From JBMYQA01 sp049600855 (lineage in GTDB: Bacteria > Bacteroidota > Bacteroidia > Cytophagales > Flammeovirgaceae), in assembly GCA_049600855.1 (NCBI GenBank), contig JBMYQA010000063.1, forward strand, positions 1 through 24,926: a DNA stretch of 24,926 bases, given 5' to 3'. The notes below the pieces were generated by a model. It was not told the DNA's origin, ran no database searches, and saw only the letters and a program-made list of their open reading frames with translations. This document shows, piece by piece, positions 7,841 through 15,827 of this stretch. Each line of letters starts with the position of its first letter. The first letter of the stretch is position 1. A program made the translations under genes and the position numbers.

Positions 7841-9031
7841 TTAATTCAAAGCTTCTTTCACGCGTGCTGCTGCATCTTTTAATAAGATCGCAGAAGTTAC
7901 TTCTAAGCCTGAGTCCTCAATAATTTTTGCAGCTTCCTCTGCGTTTGTCCCCTGCAAACGTACAATAATTGGCACAGAAATGTTACCAATTTTCTTATAA
8001 GCTTCAACGACACCGTTTGCAACGCGGTCACAGCGTACAATACCGCCAAAAATATTGATTAAAATTGCTTTTACATTTGGATCTTTTAAGATAATTCTAA
8101 AAGCTTGCTCAACGGTTTCGGCATTTGCTTTACCTCCTACATCTAAGAAGTTTGCAGGCTCTCCACCAGAAAGCTTAATCATATCCATGGTAGCCATCGC
8201 TAATCCCGCTCCATTTACCATACATCCAACGTTCCCATCCAACTTCACATAATTTAAGCCGAATTTACCAGCTTCTACTTCAGCCGCATCTTCTTGTGTA
8301 ATATCGCGCAGCTCAGCTAAATCTTTATGACGATATAATGCATTTTCGTCAAGGTTGACCTTAGCATCAACGGCCATTACTTCGTTATTCGAAGTGCGCA
8401 ACACAGGATTAATTTCAAATAAAGAGGCATCGATATCTACATATGCTTGGTATAAAGAATAGATGAATTTCACCATTTCCTTAAACGCCTTGCCTTCGAA
8501 GCCCAACTTATAAGCTACTTTACGAGCTTGAAATGGCTGTAAGCCAACAGCAGGATCAATCCACTCTTTCACAATCTTTTCAGGATTTGACTCTGCTACT
8601 TCCTCAATATCCATTCCTCCTTCGGTACTCGCCATAATTACATTTTGACTTGTTGCACGGTCGAGTAGGATACTTAGGTAATATTCTTTGGGTTCAACCT
8701 CACCAGGAGTATAAACATCATCACAAACTAAAACTTTATTGACAGGTTTACCTTCTGGTCCAGTTTGGTTATTCACCAACTGCATCCCGATGATATTGCC
8801 AGCGTGCTCCCTCACTTCATCGAAGCTTTTAGCAAGCTTAACGCCTCCAGCCTTACCACGGCCACCCGCGTGAACCTGAGCTTTGATGACGAAAATGTCT
8901 GTACCAGTTTCGCTTTTTAATTTTTTAGCTGCCTCAACAGCTTCATCGGGATTAGAGGCTACAAGCCCCTGTGATACTTTCACACCATATTTGGCTAGGA
9001 TGTCTTTTGCCTGATATTCGTGAATGTTCAT
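7841..9031 (-). CDS. sucC: Succinyl-CoA synthetase (ADP-forming) beta subunit
   Basis: The ATP-grasp subunit that, with the alpha subunit SucD, converts succinyl-CoA, ADP or GDP and phosphate to succinate, CoA and ATP or GTP in the TCA cycle. At 396 residues it has the standard length and start (MNIHEYQAKDILAKYGV). Conserved elements: nucleotide-binding AQVHAGGRGKAGGVK (51-65), the metal-binding EINPV (206-210), GNVGCMVNGAGLAMATMD (266-283) and INIFGGIVRCDRVA (325-338), which lies at the subunit interface. sucD is not adjacent, so the alpha subunit must be encoded elsewhere, as often in this phylum. A hairpin terminator lies downstream, making it a single-gene unit. Confidence 0.97.
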   Translation of the reverse strand: MNIHEYQAKDILAKYGVKVSQGLVASNPDEAVEAAKKLKSETGTDIFVIKAQVHAGGRGKAGGVKLAKSFDEVREHAGNIIGMQLVNNQTGPEGKPVNKVLVCDDVYTPGEVEPKEYYLSILLDRATSQNVIMASTEGGMDIEEVAESNPEKIVKEWIDPAVGLQPFQARKVAYKLGFEGKAFKEMVKFIYSLYQAYVDIDASLFEINPVLRTSNNEVMAVDAKVNLDENALYRHKDLAELRDITQEDAAEVEAGKFGLNYVKLDGNVGCMVNGAGLAMATMDMIKLSGGEPANFLDVGGKANAETVEQAFRIILKDPNVKAILINIFGGIVRCDRVANGVVEAYKKIGNISVPIIVRLQGTNAEEAAKIIEDSGLEVTSAILLKDAAARVKEALN

Positions 9032-9088
9032 GATGGGATGTTTAGTTGGTTGTCTAAAATGGACAATGATAAAACTTTTTTATGCGCC

Positions 9089-9096
9089 CAAAGATA
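9089..9096 (-). promoter_or_regulatory. Probable -7 box of the sucC promoter
   Basis: On the minus strand TATCTTTG matches TAnnTTTG exactly and lies about 58 bases before the sucC ATG. No clear TTG is seen at the -33 spacing. Confidence 0.4.
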
Positions 9097-9236
9097 TGTA
9101 AAAAATTAAATAGAGCGTGATTCCTCGAAAATAATTGAGGGCGAAAATTAAAATGTGTGACTAATTTTTTGATAGAAACACCTCTCAAGTTCGAGACGCG
9201 ACTCTTTTTCATACCTATTTTTTTTATACTTCCTCC

Positions 9237-10118
9237 TTATTCGTCATCCTCATGAGTTAACAACGCATCGCCTAATTGATCGATCATCTCCTCGTCGAAC
9301 CACCAATTAATCATTCGTCGATGTTGCGACAAACTTGCAATTAATTTATCGTCTCTATAGGGCGGAGTATAACGCAATACCATCATCGACTTGCCTGCTT
9401 TTAGCTTTAGCATCAATTTATAAACTCGAAACTCTTCTCTTTCTTCAACTTCTAAATCAGCCGATTCAAAATTAGCTAAGTCAGCAACTTGAATCCTTGG
9501 AACCAATAAGCTACTTCTTCTTAAGAATAAGCGCTGTTTCCCTCGGTTTAGCACCAAATTTACTCTTACTACAGGAACAAGCAAAAAATAGAGTGAACAG
9601 AGCGTAGCCGCTAAAAATGGTGTGTACGTCAATGCTTGCTCAACAGGTGTTCTTTCATCCTCTGCTGATGCCGAGATGTCTTGAAAACTCGTTTGTTCAG
9701 AGGCAAGAAAGTCTAATATTTCTTGACGATGCTTCTTGGCTTCTGCCTCCGTTTTGTAAACCGCTATTCTTCGTTGATGCGCTTTAAAAATTTGAAGTCT
9801 TTCTGAAGTACGTCCATATAAAATTAATTCGTAACGCTTCCGATCTTCTTTAAAGCTCACAAAAGCTTCATCTAAAGGCACATAAAAATTTTCTTGCTTG
9901 TCGTAATTGGGGACACGAAATAATACTTCTGAGCCATCGCGTTTCAGCAAAGGCCCTTGATACATCCAAGTATTGTGATTGTAAGGTAGCAAAAAGAACC
10001 AAAAAATGAGTCCTGCTATAAAAAATGAAACTATAGCGACTACCCATACACGGTTGTAATCTCGCTGAAATACAATACTTAATTGTTCGCGTGTTGCTTC
10101 TCTAACAAAAAATTCCAT
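9237..10118 (-). CDS. Predicted two-pass membrane protein of unknown function
   Basis: Not recognised. At 293 residues it has one membrane helix near 27-46 (WVVAIVSFFIAGLIFWFFLL) and a second near 169-188 (TPFLAATLCSLYFLLVPVV). Between them lies a soluble domain of about 120 residues, and after them a charged C-terminal domain of about 100 residues. The second hydrophobic segment followed by RGKQRLFLRR resembles membrane proteins with PH-like cytoplasmic domains, but this is only a resemblance. The C-terminus is acidic (LTHEDDE). It starts 13 bases after the stop of the catalase-like gene, so the two form an operon; whether the protein works with the heme protein is open. Confidence 0.75.
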   Translation of the reverse strand: MEFFVREATREQLSIVFQRDYNRVWVVAIVSFFIAGLIFWFFLLPYNHNTWMYQGPLLKRDGSEVLFRVPNYDKQENFYVPLDEAFVSFKEDRKRYELILYGRTSERLQIFKAHQRRIAVYKTEAEAKKHRQEILDFLASEQTSFQDISASAEDERTPVEQALTYTPFLAATLCSLYFLLVPVVRVNLVLNRGKQRLFLRRSSLLVPRIQVADLANFESADLEVEEREEFRVYKLMLKLKAGKSMMVLRYTPPYRDDKLIASLSQHRRMINWWFDEEMIDQLGDALLTHEDDE

Positions 10119-10131
10119 CTTTTTAGATCAA

Positions 10132-11154
10132 TTAGTCAAAGGTTTGCCAGTCTGTTGGTTCTTTTGATTTTAGCCCGCTTCGTTCTAAACGAAAAGCTGA
10201 AAGGACTTCATACGCTTTTTTTCGCGCTCGATTCGCCCCTCCTATGGGTTTGTGTGCTGCAATGCAATGCCAAGGAGTAAAAGCTAAGTTTTGCCCATAA
10301 TCCAGCTGCTTTTGACTATCAAATTCTTGTTTTACTATTTTGATAGTGGCTAACTTTTGAAAAGGAGAATCCCATTCTTTCGTAGGATCTTCAATAGGCA
10401 TACGTTCAGCATTTGTTTGAAATTGCACCAAAAAATCAAAATATACTGCTTGCTGCGCTAACATCGTTTTCATGTTTTCACGCAAGAAGTCATGTGTTGG
10501 ATGCTCAGGAAAAGGGGTTTGATTCATCACCTGTGGCCGAGCAGCATATTTTACTGCGCGATCTTCTGTGCCAAAACGGTAAGCAGTCGTACTCCAAAAC
10601 TGAGCCTCTAATAAGTTACTAAATTTTTTTAAGGATTGAATAGAACGTATGATAATTCCCCAATTCCAAGGTTGAATGGCATAAGGTAACATGGTAAATA
10701 TCCCTCCTAAAAGTGCTGCAATTCCTTTTTGAAAAGATTTAACGGTATCCGTTTGTAGCGTAGGATGCGTAATCATTAAAAAATCATGCGTTTGAGCATC
10801 TTGTTCATTTTCCAATAACTTTTCACCTTCTACCCCCATCAATTTAATGGCCATTCCTCTCAAATCTTTCTTTTTATCAGCCTGCGGATGTCGTTTTGCA
10901 TTGGAAAAGCGTATCCAAGCTTTATACACTTTACCCGGTCGAAAAATCCCCACTTGTAAGTCTTGTGGCAAATCCGATTCCACGATAAACTCCGCTTTTA
11001 CCAATCCAATTATTTTAGGATGAAAAGCCCGCATGATGGTTCCTTCAGGATAGCTTTTCTCAAGTAATTTCCGTAAATCCTTAATAATTTTTTCTGTATA
11101 AACGGCTTCATCTTTGGGGATATATTCTCTCCCTAACTCCAGTTTTTGCTTCAT
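10132..11154 (-). CDS. Catalase-like heme protein (y4iL-type family)
   Basis: A 340-residue protein with a reduced catalase fold, much shorter than true catalases (about 480 or more). Residues that can be matched to catalase: the distal His at H45 in MRAFHPKIIG; the FSNAKRHPQ...DLRGMAIKLMG block (83-107), equivalent to the catalase FS..RG.A.K. motif; AYRFGTEDRAVKYAARP (191-207); and a proximal heme-ligand motif RxxxY at R311-Y315 within NRARKKAYEVLSAFR. Members of this family are described as catalase-related or allene-oxide-synthase-like, so the reaction may be peroxide or lipid-peroxide conversion rather than classical dismutation. No signal peptide is present. It is first in an operon with a two-pass membrane protein. 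Confidence 0.8.
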   Translation of the reverse strand: MKQKLELGREYIPKDEAVYTEKIIKDLRKLLEKSYPEGTIMRAFHPKIIGLVKAEFIVESDLPQDLQVGIFRPGKVYKAWIRFSNAKRHPQADKKKDLRGMAIKLMGVEGEKLLENEQDAQTHDFLMITHPTLQTDTVKSFQKGIAALLGGIFTMLPYAIQPWNWGIIIRSIQSLKKFSNLLEAQFWSTTAYRFGTEDRAVKYAARPQVMNQTPFPEHPTHDFLRENMKTMLAQQAVYFDFLVQFQTNAERMPIEDPTKEWDSPFQKLATIKIVKQEFDSQKQLDYGQNLAFTPWHCIAAHKPIGGANRARKKAYEVLSAFRLERSGLKSKEPTDWQTFD

Positions 11155-11321
11155 TTAGTAAAAAATTAAGATAGTATCACTATCTGTTTCGATTTGTTCT
11201 GATGCTTTTCCTAAAATTGGAAAATTGGGAGGGAGTTTCCAAAACTTTAGCACTTAAAAGTTAGCGAAAATTGAAGACGAAGCCCGTAAGTACAGTATGA
11301 AGCGCCCGATCAAAAATGTGC

Positions 11322-11340
11322 TAGCTCACTGACTGAGCTA
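11322..11340. repeat. Perfect 7-base inverted repeat in intergenic region
   Basis: TAGCTCA (11322-11328) and TGAGCTA (11334-11340) with loop CTGAC. On the minus strand it resembles a tRNA D-arm, but no acceptor, anticodon or T-arm can be fitted around it. It lies 36-54 bases beyond the adjacent hairpin terminator of the YqhD-type gene. Confidence 0.45.
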
Positions 11341-11360
11341 CTCCATCACTTGCCAAAGAA

Positions 11361-11391
11361 GCAAAAAAATAGCCTGTATTTTTCAATACAG
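11361..11391 (-). terminator. Rho-independent terminator of the YqhD-type gene
   Basis: On the minus strand a 7-base stem (CTGTATT with AATACAG, arms 11385-11391 and 11374-11380, loop of four) is followed by GCTA and seven Ts (11363-11369). It lies 28 bases past the stop codon. Confidence 0.8.
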
Positions 11392-11419
11392 ACCAATCAA
11401 AGTTGTAGGGGAAGCTGTA

Positions 11420-12580
11420 TTAATAAGCCATTTCTACTATTTTTTCTGCATCAGCAGGAGTAATATCTCGGTGTTCACCTAATTTAATCAACCCATGTTC
11501 TGTCAAACTTTGTGAGACTTTCGCTGCAAACCCAGGATATTCATCGGTATAATCACTTAGGTGCGTGTCGATATTCAATGAATGAAAAAATGCTTCCGTT
11601 TTGGCAATGGCTTGCTTCGCTTTTTCTTCTACACTACCTTCCGTAATGCCCCATACGCGCTCAGCATATTGCGCTAATTTTTCCTTTTTTTGTTCAAATT
11701 TATACGTGTACGCACTTGGTAAAATCACCGCTAAAGTGCGTGCATGATCAATGCCGAAGTGCGCGGTTAATTCGTGGGCAATCATGTGTACGCTCCAATC
11801 TGTAGGTACGCCTTTTTGAATAAGTCCATTTAATGCCATTGTACAGCTCCACATAAAGTTTGCAGCCGCTTTATAGTCAGAAGGGTCTGCAATTACTTTA
11901 GGCGCCACTTCAATGAGTGCTTGTAAAATGCTTTCGGCAATACGATCTTGGAGAATCGCTCCTACAGAGTAGGTCATGTACTGTTCCAAAACATGTGTAA
12001 AGGCATCTGTTACCCCATTGGCCAATTGCCTCTGCGGAATTGTTCGCACCGTAGTTGGATCGCAAACCGAGAACTGAGGGAATAAGCCTGGCCCACCCAT
12101 GGCTAGCTTTTCTTTGGTTTCTTTTCTACTCACTACCGCGCCACTGTTCATTTCACTTCCTGTAGCAGGTAGTGTCAATACAGCGCCAAATGGCATGCCT
12201 TTAACGGTACGAATGCGTTGAGCTAAAATATCCCAAGGCTCCTCGCCTTCATACAACGCTGCTGAAGACAGAAACTTTGTCCCATCAATCACAGACCCAC
12301 CGCCTACAGCTAATAAAAAATCTATATTTTCCTGCTTAATCACCTCAAGCGCTTTCAACAAGGTTTGGTATTGAGGGTTAGGCTCAATTCCAGCAAACTC
12401 TATAAACTCATGACCTTTTAAAGCTTCCACCACCTGATCATACACACCATTTCTTTTAATACTACCTCCACCATAAAGCATCAATACTTTGTTGCCTTCA
12501 GGAATATTTTGAGCAATTTTACTAATTTGACCTTCGCCAAAAATTAATTTAGTAGGATTATAAAATTCAAAGTTATTCAT
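11420..12580 (-). CDS. yqhD: NADPH-dependent aldehyde reductase, iron-containing alcohol dehydrogenase family (YqhD-type)
   Basis: Group III metal-dependent alcohol dehydrogenase that reduces short-chain aldehydes with NADPH. It closely follows E. coli YqhD in length (386 versus 387) and motifs: LMLYGGGSIKRNGV (33-46), GIEPNPQY (64-71), the coenzyme loop LLAVGGGSVIDGTKF (89-103), LTLPATGSE (135-143), VCDP (172-175) and NITEGS-like VWGITEGS further on. The metal ligands correspond to D192, H196, H265 and H279 (in NGVTDAFTH, WSVHM and GIDHA). It would detoxify reactive aldehydes in the cytoplasm. Upstream on its strand a -7 box overlaps a palindrome, and a terminator follows, so it is a single-gene unit. 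Confidence 0.93.
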   Translation of the reverse strand: MNNFEFYNPTKLIFGEGQISKIAQNIPEGNKVLMLYGGGSIKRNGVYDQVVEALKGHEFIEFAGIEPNPQYQTLLKALEVIKQENIDFLLAVGGGSVIDGTKFLSSAALYEGEEPWDILAQRIRTVKGMPFGAVLTLPATGSEMNSGAVVSRKETKEKLAMGGPGLFPQFSVCDPTTVRTIPQRQLANGVTDAFTHVLEQYMTYSVGAILQDRIAESILQALIEVAPKVIADPSDYKAAANFMWSCTMALNGLIQKGVPTDWSVHMIAHELTAHFGIDHARTLAVILPSAYTYKFEQKKEKLAQYAERVWGITEGSVEEKAKQAIAKTEAFFHSLNIDTHLSDYTDEYPGFAAKVSQSLTEHGLIKLGEHRDITPADAEKIVEMAY

Positions 12581-12637
12581 CTCTTTAGGAATTAGATTTT
12601 AGGAGCTATTTATACCCTATAACAGCACACTTCAAGA

Positions 12638-12674
12638 ATTTGTTCGACAAATGTAAATCGCTTGATTCGAACAA
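12638..12674 (-). promoter_or_regulatory. Promoter with overlapping palindrome before the YqhD-type gene
   Basis: On the minus strand TACATTTG (12648-12655) is a perfect TAnnTTTG -7 box, with TTG (12672-12674) 16 bases upstream, slightly shorter than usual. A perfect inverted repeat, ATTTGT-TCG-ACAAAT (12638-12652), covers part of the -7 box, and a related TTGATTCGAACAA (12662-12674) covers the -33 region. These could be repressor half-sites. The ATG is 58 bases downstream of the palindrome. Confidence 0.5.
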
Positions 12675-12856
12675 AAAATTGATCTATGTTAAGAAGTATA
12701 GGGTGGTAATTCACCTGATTCATCAGGAACGAAAGTAATAGCTCGTAGACTGAGGCAAACGTTTTTCTGAACAGTTACTTTGCCAGTATAGAAAAGTATG
12801 AACAACAGCTCAAAATAGATGGGGCTTATTGATCTGAGCATAGCTTAGCACTTCTT

Positions 12857-13288
12857 CTATTTCAGTCTGTTTGGGACATATAATTGATAATCAATACGTT
12901 GGTTATTTGTTATTTGCTTTTTTTTTCCTACAAATGCTTTCGTACTTGTGAAAACCGACAAGGTAATTGCGCCGTTAATTTTGCTAATGCGGATGTTCTT
13001 GTTACTGGTAATGTAGTTGGAGATGGTCATACCAGCCAAATCATTAACTTTTTTTTCAAGAATACTTACTCGGATGGGTTTGGGGATAAAATCACCTTCA
13101 GGATCGGAAATTAAGACTTCAGTATTTGTAATGCGCTTAATCACCAATACAATAGGTTCGCTGTGTGTATTGTCTAAATAGTTTCCTTCTAATTCATCTG
13201 CATAAGGTTTGGCATATCCATAAGCGACAAACAGTACCAACACTGTTGTACAACAAAATAATTTTTGTATGTATTTAGCCAAACTCAT
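12857..13288 (-). CDS. Small secreted protein of unknown function
   Basis: Not recognised. The 143-residue product has an N-terminal signal peptide (about 1-26: KLFCCTTVLVLFVAYGYA, probable cleavage after AYGYA). No Cys sits at a lipobox position matching the cleavage site, so it is probably periplasmic or secreted. The mature part is about 117 residues with alternating beta-strand patterns (IVLVIKRITNTEVLISD and ITLSVFTSTKAFVGKKK) and a basic C-terminus. It lies 170 bases after hisC on the same strand. The AT-rich gap contains no clear promoter. Confidence 0.65.
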   Translation of the reverse strand: MSLAKYIQKLFCCTTVLVLFVAYGYAKPYADELEGNYLDNTHSEPIVLVIKRITNTEVLISDPEGDFIPKPIRVSILEKKVNDLAGMTISNYITSNKNIRISKINGAITLSVFTSTKAFVGKKKQITNNQRIDYQLYVPNRLK

Positions 13289-13458
13289 GCGTATCTACTG
13301 GTTATGATGCTTTCACAAACATACGATCTAAAACATGAAAAAGAGCAGTTTAGGTGGATTAATGGAATGTTAATGCATAAACCTATAACATTTACTCCTA
13401 AATCATAGTTGAAATCTACTATACTTCATGCATTTTCATGATGCGGCCTGTAATCCAA

Positions 13459-14520
13459 CTAATCTATCGCAATAAATGATGATTCAAATTTAGCTAATTC
13501 TTTTAACAGTAAGCGATTTTCTTCAGCAGTACCTACCGTAATTCTTAAACATCCTGCGCAAAGTGTGACATTAGAGCGATTTCTAACGATTACTTTTTGT
13601 TGAGTTAAGTAGGTGTATACTTCATTAGGTTGCGCGAGCTTTATTAAAATGAAATTCGCATCTGAAGGATAAACCTGCTGAATCAGTGGCATTGCCGATA
13701 AAGCCTCGGCAAGTAAAGCTTTCTCCTTTAAAATTCCCGCCACATATTGATCTTTCTCACTTACTTTTTTAACTGCTTCTAGTGCATACTGCTGTGTAAG
13801 CGCATTGATATTATAAGGCATCTTAATCTTATTGATAATACCAATGATTTCCGCTGAGGCAAAAGCCATTCCTAAACGAATGCCTGCCAAGCCCCATGCT
13901 TTGGAGAATGTTTGCATAACCAGCAGATGGTTGTAGCGCGATAACAATTTTGTTTGGCTCGCTTCAGGACAAAAATCAATGTATGCCTCATCCACCACAA
14001 CAATGCCATTAAATTGCTCAATTACTGATATGACCGCCTGCGTATCTAATAAGTTGCCTGTAGGATTATTTGGAGAGCATAAGAAGATGATTTTAGTATG
14101 CTCGTTCACGGCCGCTAATAGGTTTTCGACATTCAGACTAAAGTCAGGGTTTAGCCGAACTTTTTGCGTAGTTATCCCTTGTGTATCCGCACATACGCGA
14201 TACATGCCATAGGAAGGATCTAAGGCAATGATATTATCTTGATGAGGTTCACAAAATGCGCGAATAAGCAGGTCAATGGCTTCATCACTACCATTACCCA
14301 AAAAGATTTGGTTCGCTGGAACATGCTTAATCTTCGAAATTTCCGCTTTTAACGCACGCTGATAAGGGTCGGGATAACGATTATACCCCGTATCAAATGG
14401 ATTTTCATTCGCATCTAAAAATATGGCATCACTGCCTTTATACTCATCACGAGCTGAGGAATAAGGAATTAACTCCCGAATATTAGCTCTTAATAAACTT
14501 TTTAAATCCACCTGTTTCAT
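13459..14520 (-). CDS. hisC: Histidinol-phosphate aminotransferase
   Basis: PLP-dependent fold-type I aminotransferase converting imidazole-acetol phosphate plus glutamate to histidinol phosphate and 2-oxoglutarate in histidine synthesis. At 353 residues it has the normal length. Visible: the substrate-binding LDANENPFD (35-43), NRYPDP (47-52), LGNGSDEAIDLLIR (74-87), SPNNPTGN (149-156), VVDEAYIDF (175-183), and the PLP lysine K207 in TFSKAWGLAGIRLG, with a phosphate-binding Arg in the following loop. No other his genes are adjacent, so it is either detached from the his operon or a paralogue acting on related aromatic amino acids. It follows the RDD membrane protein gene by 68 bases and could share its promoter. 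Confidence 0.92.
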   Translation of the reverse strand: MKQVDLKSLLRANIRELIPYSSARDEYKGSDAIFLDANENPFDTGYNRYPDPYQRALKAEISKIKHVPANQIFLGNGSDEAIDLLIRAFCEPHQDNIIALDPSYGMYRVCADTQGITTQKVRLNPDFSLNVENLLAAVNEHTKIIFLCSPNNPTGNLLDTQAVISVIEQFNGIVVVDEAYIDFCPEASQTKLLSRYNHLLVMQTFSKAWGLAGIRLGMAFASAEIIGIINKIKMPYNINALTQQYALEAVKKVSEKDQYVAGILKEKALLAEALSAMPLIQQVYPSDANFILIKLAQPNEVYTYLTQQKVIVRNRSNVTLCAGCLRITVGTAEENRLLLKELAKFESSFIAID

Positions 14521-14588
14521 GACTTGCTCATTTTATGTTCAACAACCTCAGCCTCATTCCTTTAACATAGCAGGGCAAAAATAGGTTT

Positions 14589-15416
14589 TCAAGTGGATTC
14601 CCCAAACTCTTGGTGTGAAGCTTCTTCCTGTTTATTTTCTTGTTGCTCCATTTCCTTCATTAGCTGTGTTGCAGGGTTCACATTAATCACAATGGTTTCT
14701 ACAATTTTATCGTGCGTAGTTTGATGATTTCTATCCCAGAAATATTGGAAAAAACCAGTAAGTAATAAAGAAGCAGAAGCCGTATATCCTGACACACGTT
14801 CAAAACTTCCAAAAAGGGAAATAGGTTTACCATTTAACTTAGCCACTTTGATGCCCATAATGCGTTTTCCAGGTGTTTGGCCATTCCATTTCCAAGTAAA
14901 AAATGAGAAGTAGAATAACCCACTCAATGCACCAAAAATAATTTTCACCTCTGTAAGAATTCCTTGGAATGGTTGCAACCAAAAACTGTCTTCACTTACG
15001 GCTAAAGTTGCTTTGAGTTCATCCGTCATAAACATTCCAATTATACCTACTATGGCTACAATAAGCGACGAAATGATGATGGCATATAGTAAGATGTGAA
15101 TGTAGTTTTTCATGAAGCGATGGAAATTCGCCCGAAGTTTATCATTGACTTCATAGGTTCCTAACTGCTGATCCACTTTGTCTAATGTACCTGATATCAG
15201 TCTACTGCCTTCGTGCATCGTTTGCTTTACCCGCTTTCTAATGACCAAGTAGGTCACTAACACAAGTACACCAACTTGTAGGTATTGGATGGATAAACCG
15301 ATGATTAACCAATCTAATGCATAGGCCATAGATCGCTTAGAGAACGAAGCGAGTTCTGCGCCTTGTAACTCATCAGCTACTTTTAAATCACTTAAATCAA
15401 ATTGCTTTTTTGCCAT
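14589..15416 (-). CDS. RDD family membrane protein
   Basis: A 275-residue inner-membrane protein. The RDD hallmark is seen in SKRSMAYALDWLIIG (26-40), with the conserved Arg and Asp, and in the C-terminal part with GKRIMGIKVAKLNGKPIS, followed by WDRNHQTTHDKIVETIVI, where the family has its last conserved Asp. Hydrophobic helices lie near 34-59, 108-130, 152-172 and 206-222. RDD proteins are implicated in transport or ion exchange, but no substrate can be named here. The C-terminal tail is charged, Glu/Gln-rich and probably disordered (KEMEQQENKQEEASHQE). It heads a minus-strand series with hisC and the small secreted protein. Confidence 0.85.
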   Translation of the reverse strand: MAKKQFDLSDLKVADELQGAELASFSKRSMAYALDWLIIGLSIQYLQVGVLVLVTYLVIRKRVKQTMHEGSRLISGTLDKVDQQLGTYEVNDKLRANFHRFMKNYIHILLYAIIISSLIVAIVGIIGMFMTDELKATLAVSEDSFWLQPFQGILTEVKIIFGALSGLFYFSFFTWKWNGQTPGKRIMGIKVAKLNGKPISLFGSFERVSGYTASASLLLTGFFQYFWDRNHQTTHDKIVETIVINVNPATQLMKEMEQQENKQEEASHQEFGEST

Positions 15417-15756
15417 CGTATTTCTTTTGAAGTTTGTTTCGTACTAGTTTGGGGCTAAAATAACAAAGTACCAAATTAATAAAAGAAGTGGTCAATGCTA
15501 TCAGATAAGTACTAACAAACGAATAGAACCTCAGATGCTTTTCAGCATTTCTTCGTGAAAGAATGTAATTTTTCATCGAAAAGTAGCACAAAATCAAAAT
15601 ATTCCGATTCGTCATACGTAATACTAATAACATCTCTTTTTTATAGTTAACGTAAGGAGATATTTGCCGAAACGGTATCCACTTTGGATGCCGTTTCATT
15701 GTTTTTACCCATCCTATATTTTTTTATGTAAAAAAATGCAAAAGAAGTAACTTTAG
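15417..15756. other. Non-coding interval between diverging genes
   Basis: No convincing gene is seen. A 100-codon minus-strand frame (15397-15699) is judged spurious. A strong hairpin lies at 15669-15697, and an isolated CAAAGTAC (15464-15471) matches half of the operator found further right. AT-rich near 15715-15740. Confidence 0.5.
15669..15705 (+). terminator. Hairpin with T-run on plus strand, terminator-like
   Basis: A 12-base stem (GAAACGGTATCC at 15669-15680, GGATGCCGTTTC at 15686-15697, one G-U pair) with a 5-base loop. It is followed on the plus strand by ATTGTTTTT. No plus-strand gene is known upstream, so it may end an unannotated RNA or be a structural element. Confidence 0.55.
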
Positions 15757-15787
15757 TTTGTAAGTGTCGTATTCATTAATAACTTTG
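15757..15787 (+). promoter_or_regulatory. Bacteroidota promoter of the regulator operon
   Basis: TTTG at 15757-15760, a spacer of 19 bases, and TAACTTTG at 15780-15787 match the -33/-7 consensus TTTG-N19-TAnnTTTG exactly. It lies 41 bases before the ATG at 15828. Confidence 0.85.
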
Positions 15788-15805
15788 CAATACAAAGTAC
15801 TTTTA
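15782..15805 (+). promoter_or_regulatory. Operator copy 1: ACTTTG-N5-CAAAGT + ACTTTTA
   Basis: Perfect 6-base inverted repeat with spacer CAATA, continuing into palindrome AAAGTACTTT (15794-15803). It overlaps the -7 box, as expected of a repressor site. A copy with 21 of 24 identical positions lies at 16913-16936. The likely ligand is the winged-helix regulator encoded in between (inference). Confidence 0.7.
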
Positions 15806-15827
15806 TTATATGTAGTTTTTTTAGCAC

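Noticed and set aside
11265..11350. Functional tRNA gene on the minus strand
   Set aside because: Only a D-arm-like stem can be drawn; no acceptor stem, anticodon arm or GGTTCGA T-arm fits.
12884..13114. Plus-strand frame opposite the small secreted protein gene
   Set aside because: It lies antisense to a gene with a clear signal peptide and has no independent support.
15397..15699. 100-codon minus-strand frame before the RDD gene
   Set aside because: It overlaps the start of the RDD gene, its first codons encode one arm of a perfect hairpin, its composition is not protein-like, and the consensus plus-strand promoter region lies next to it.
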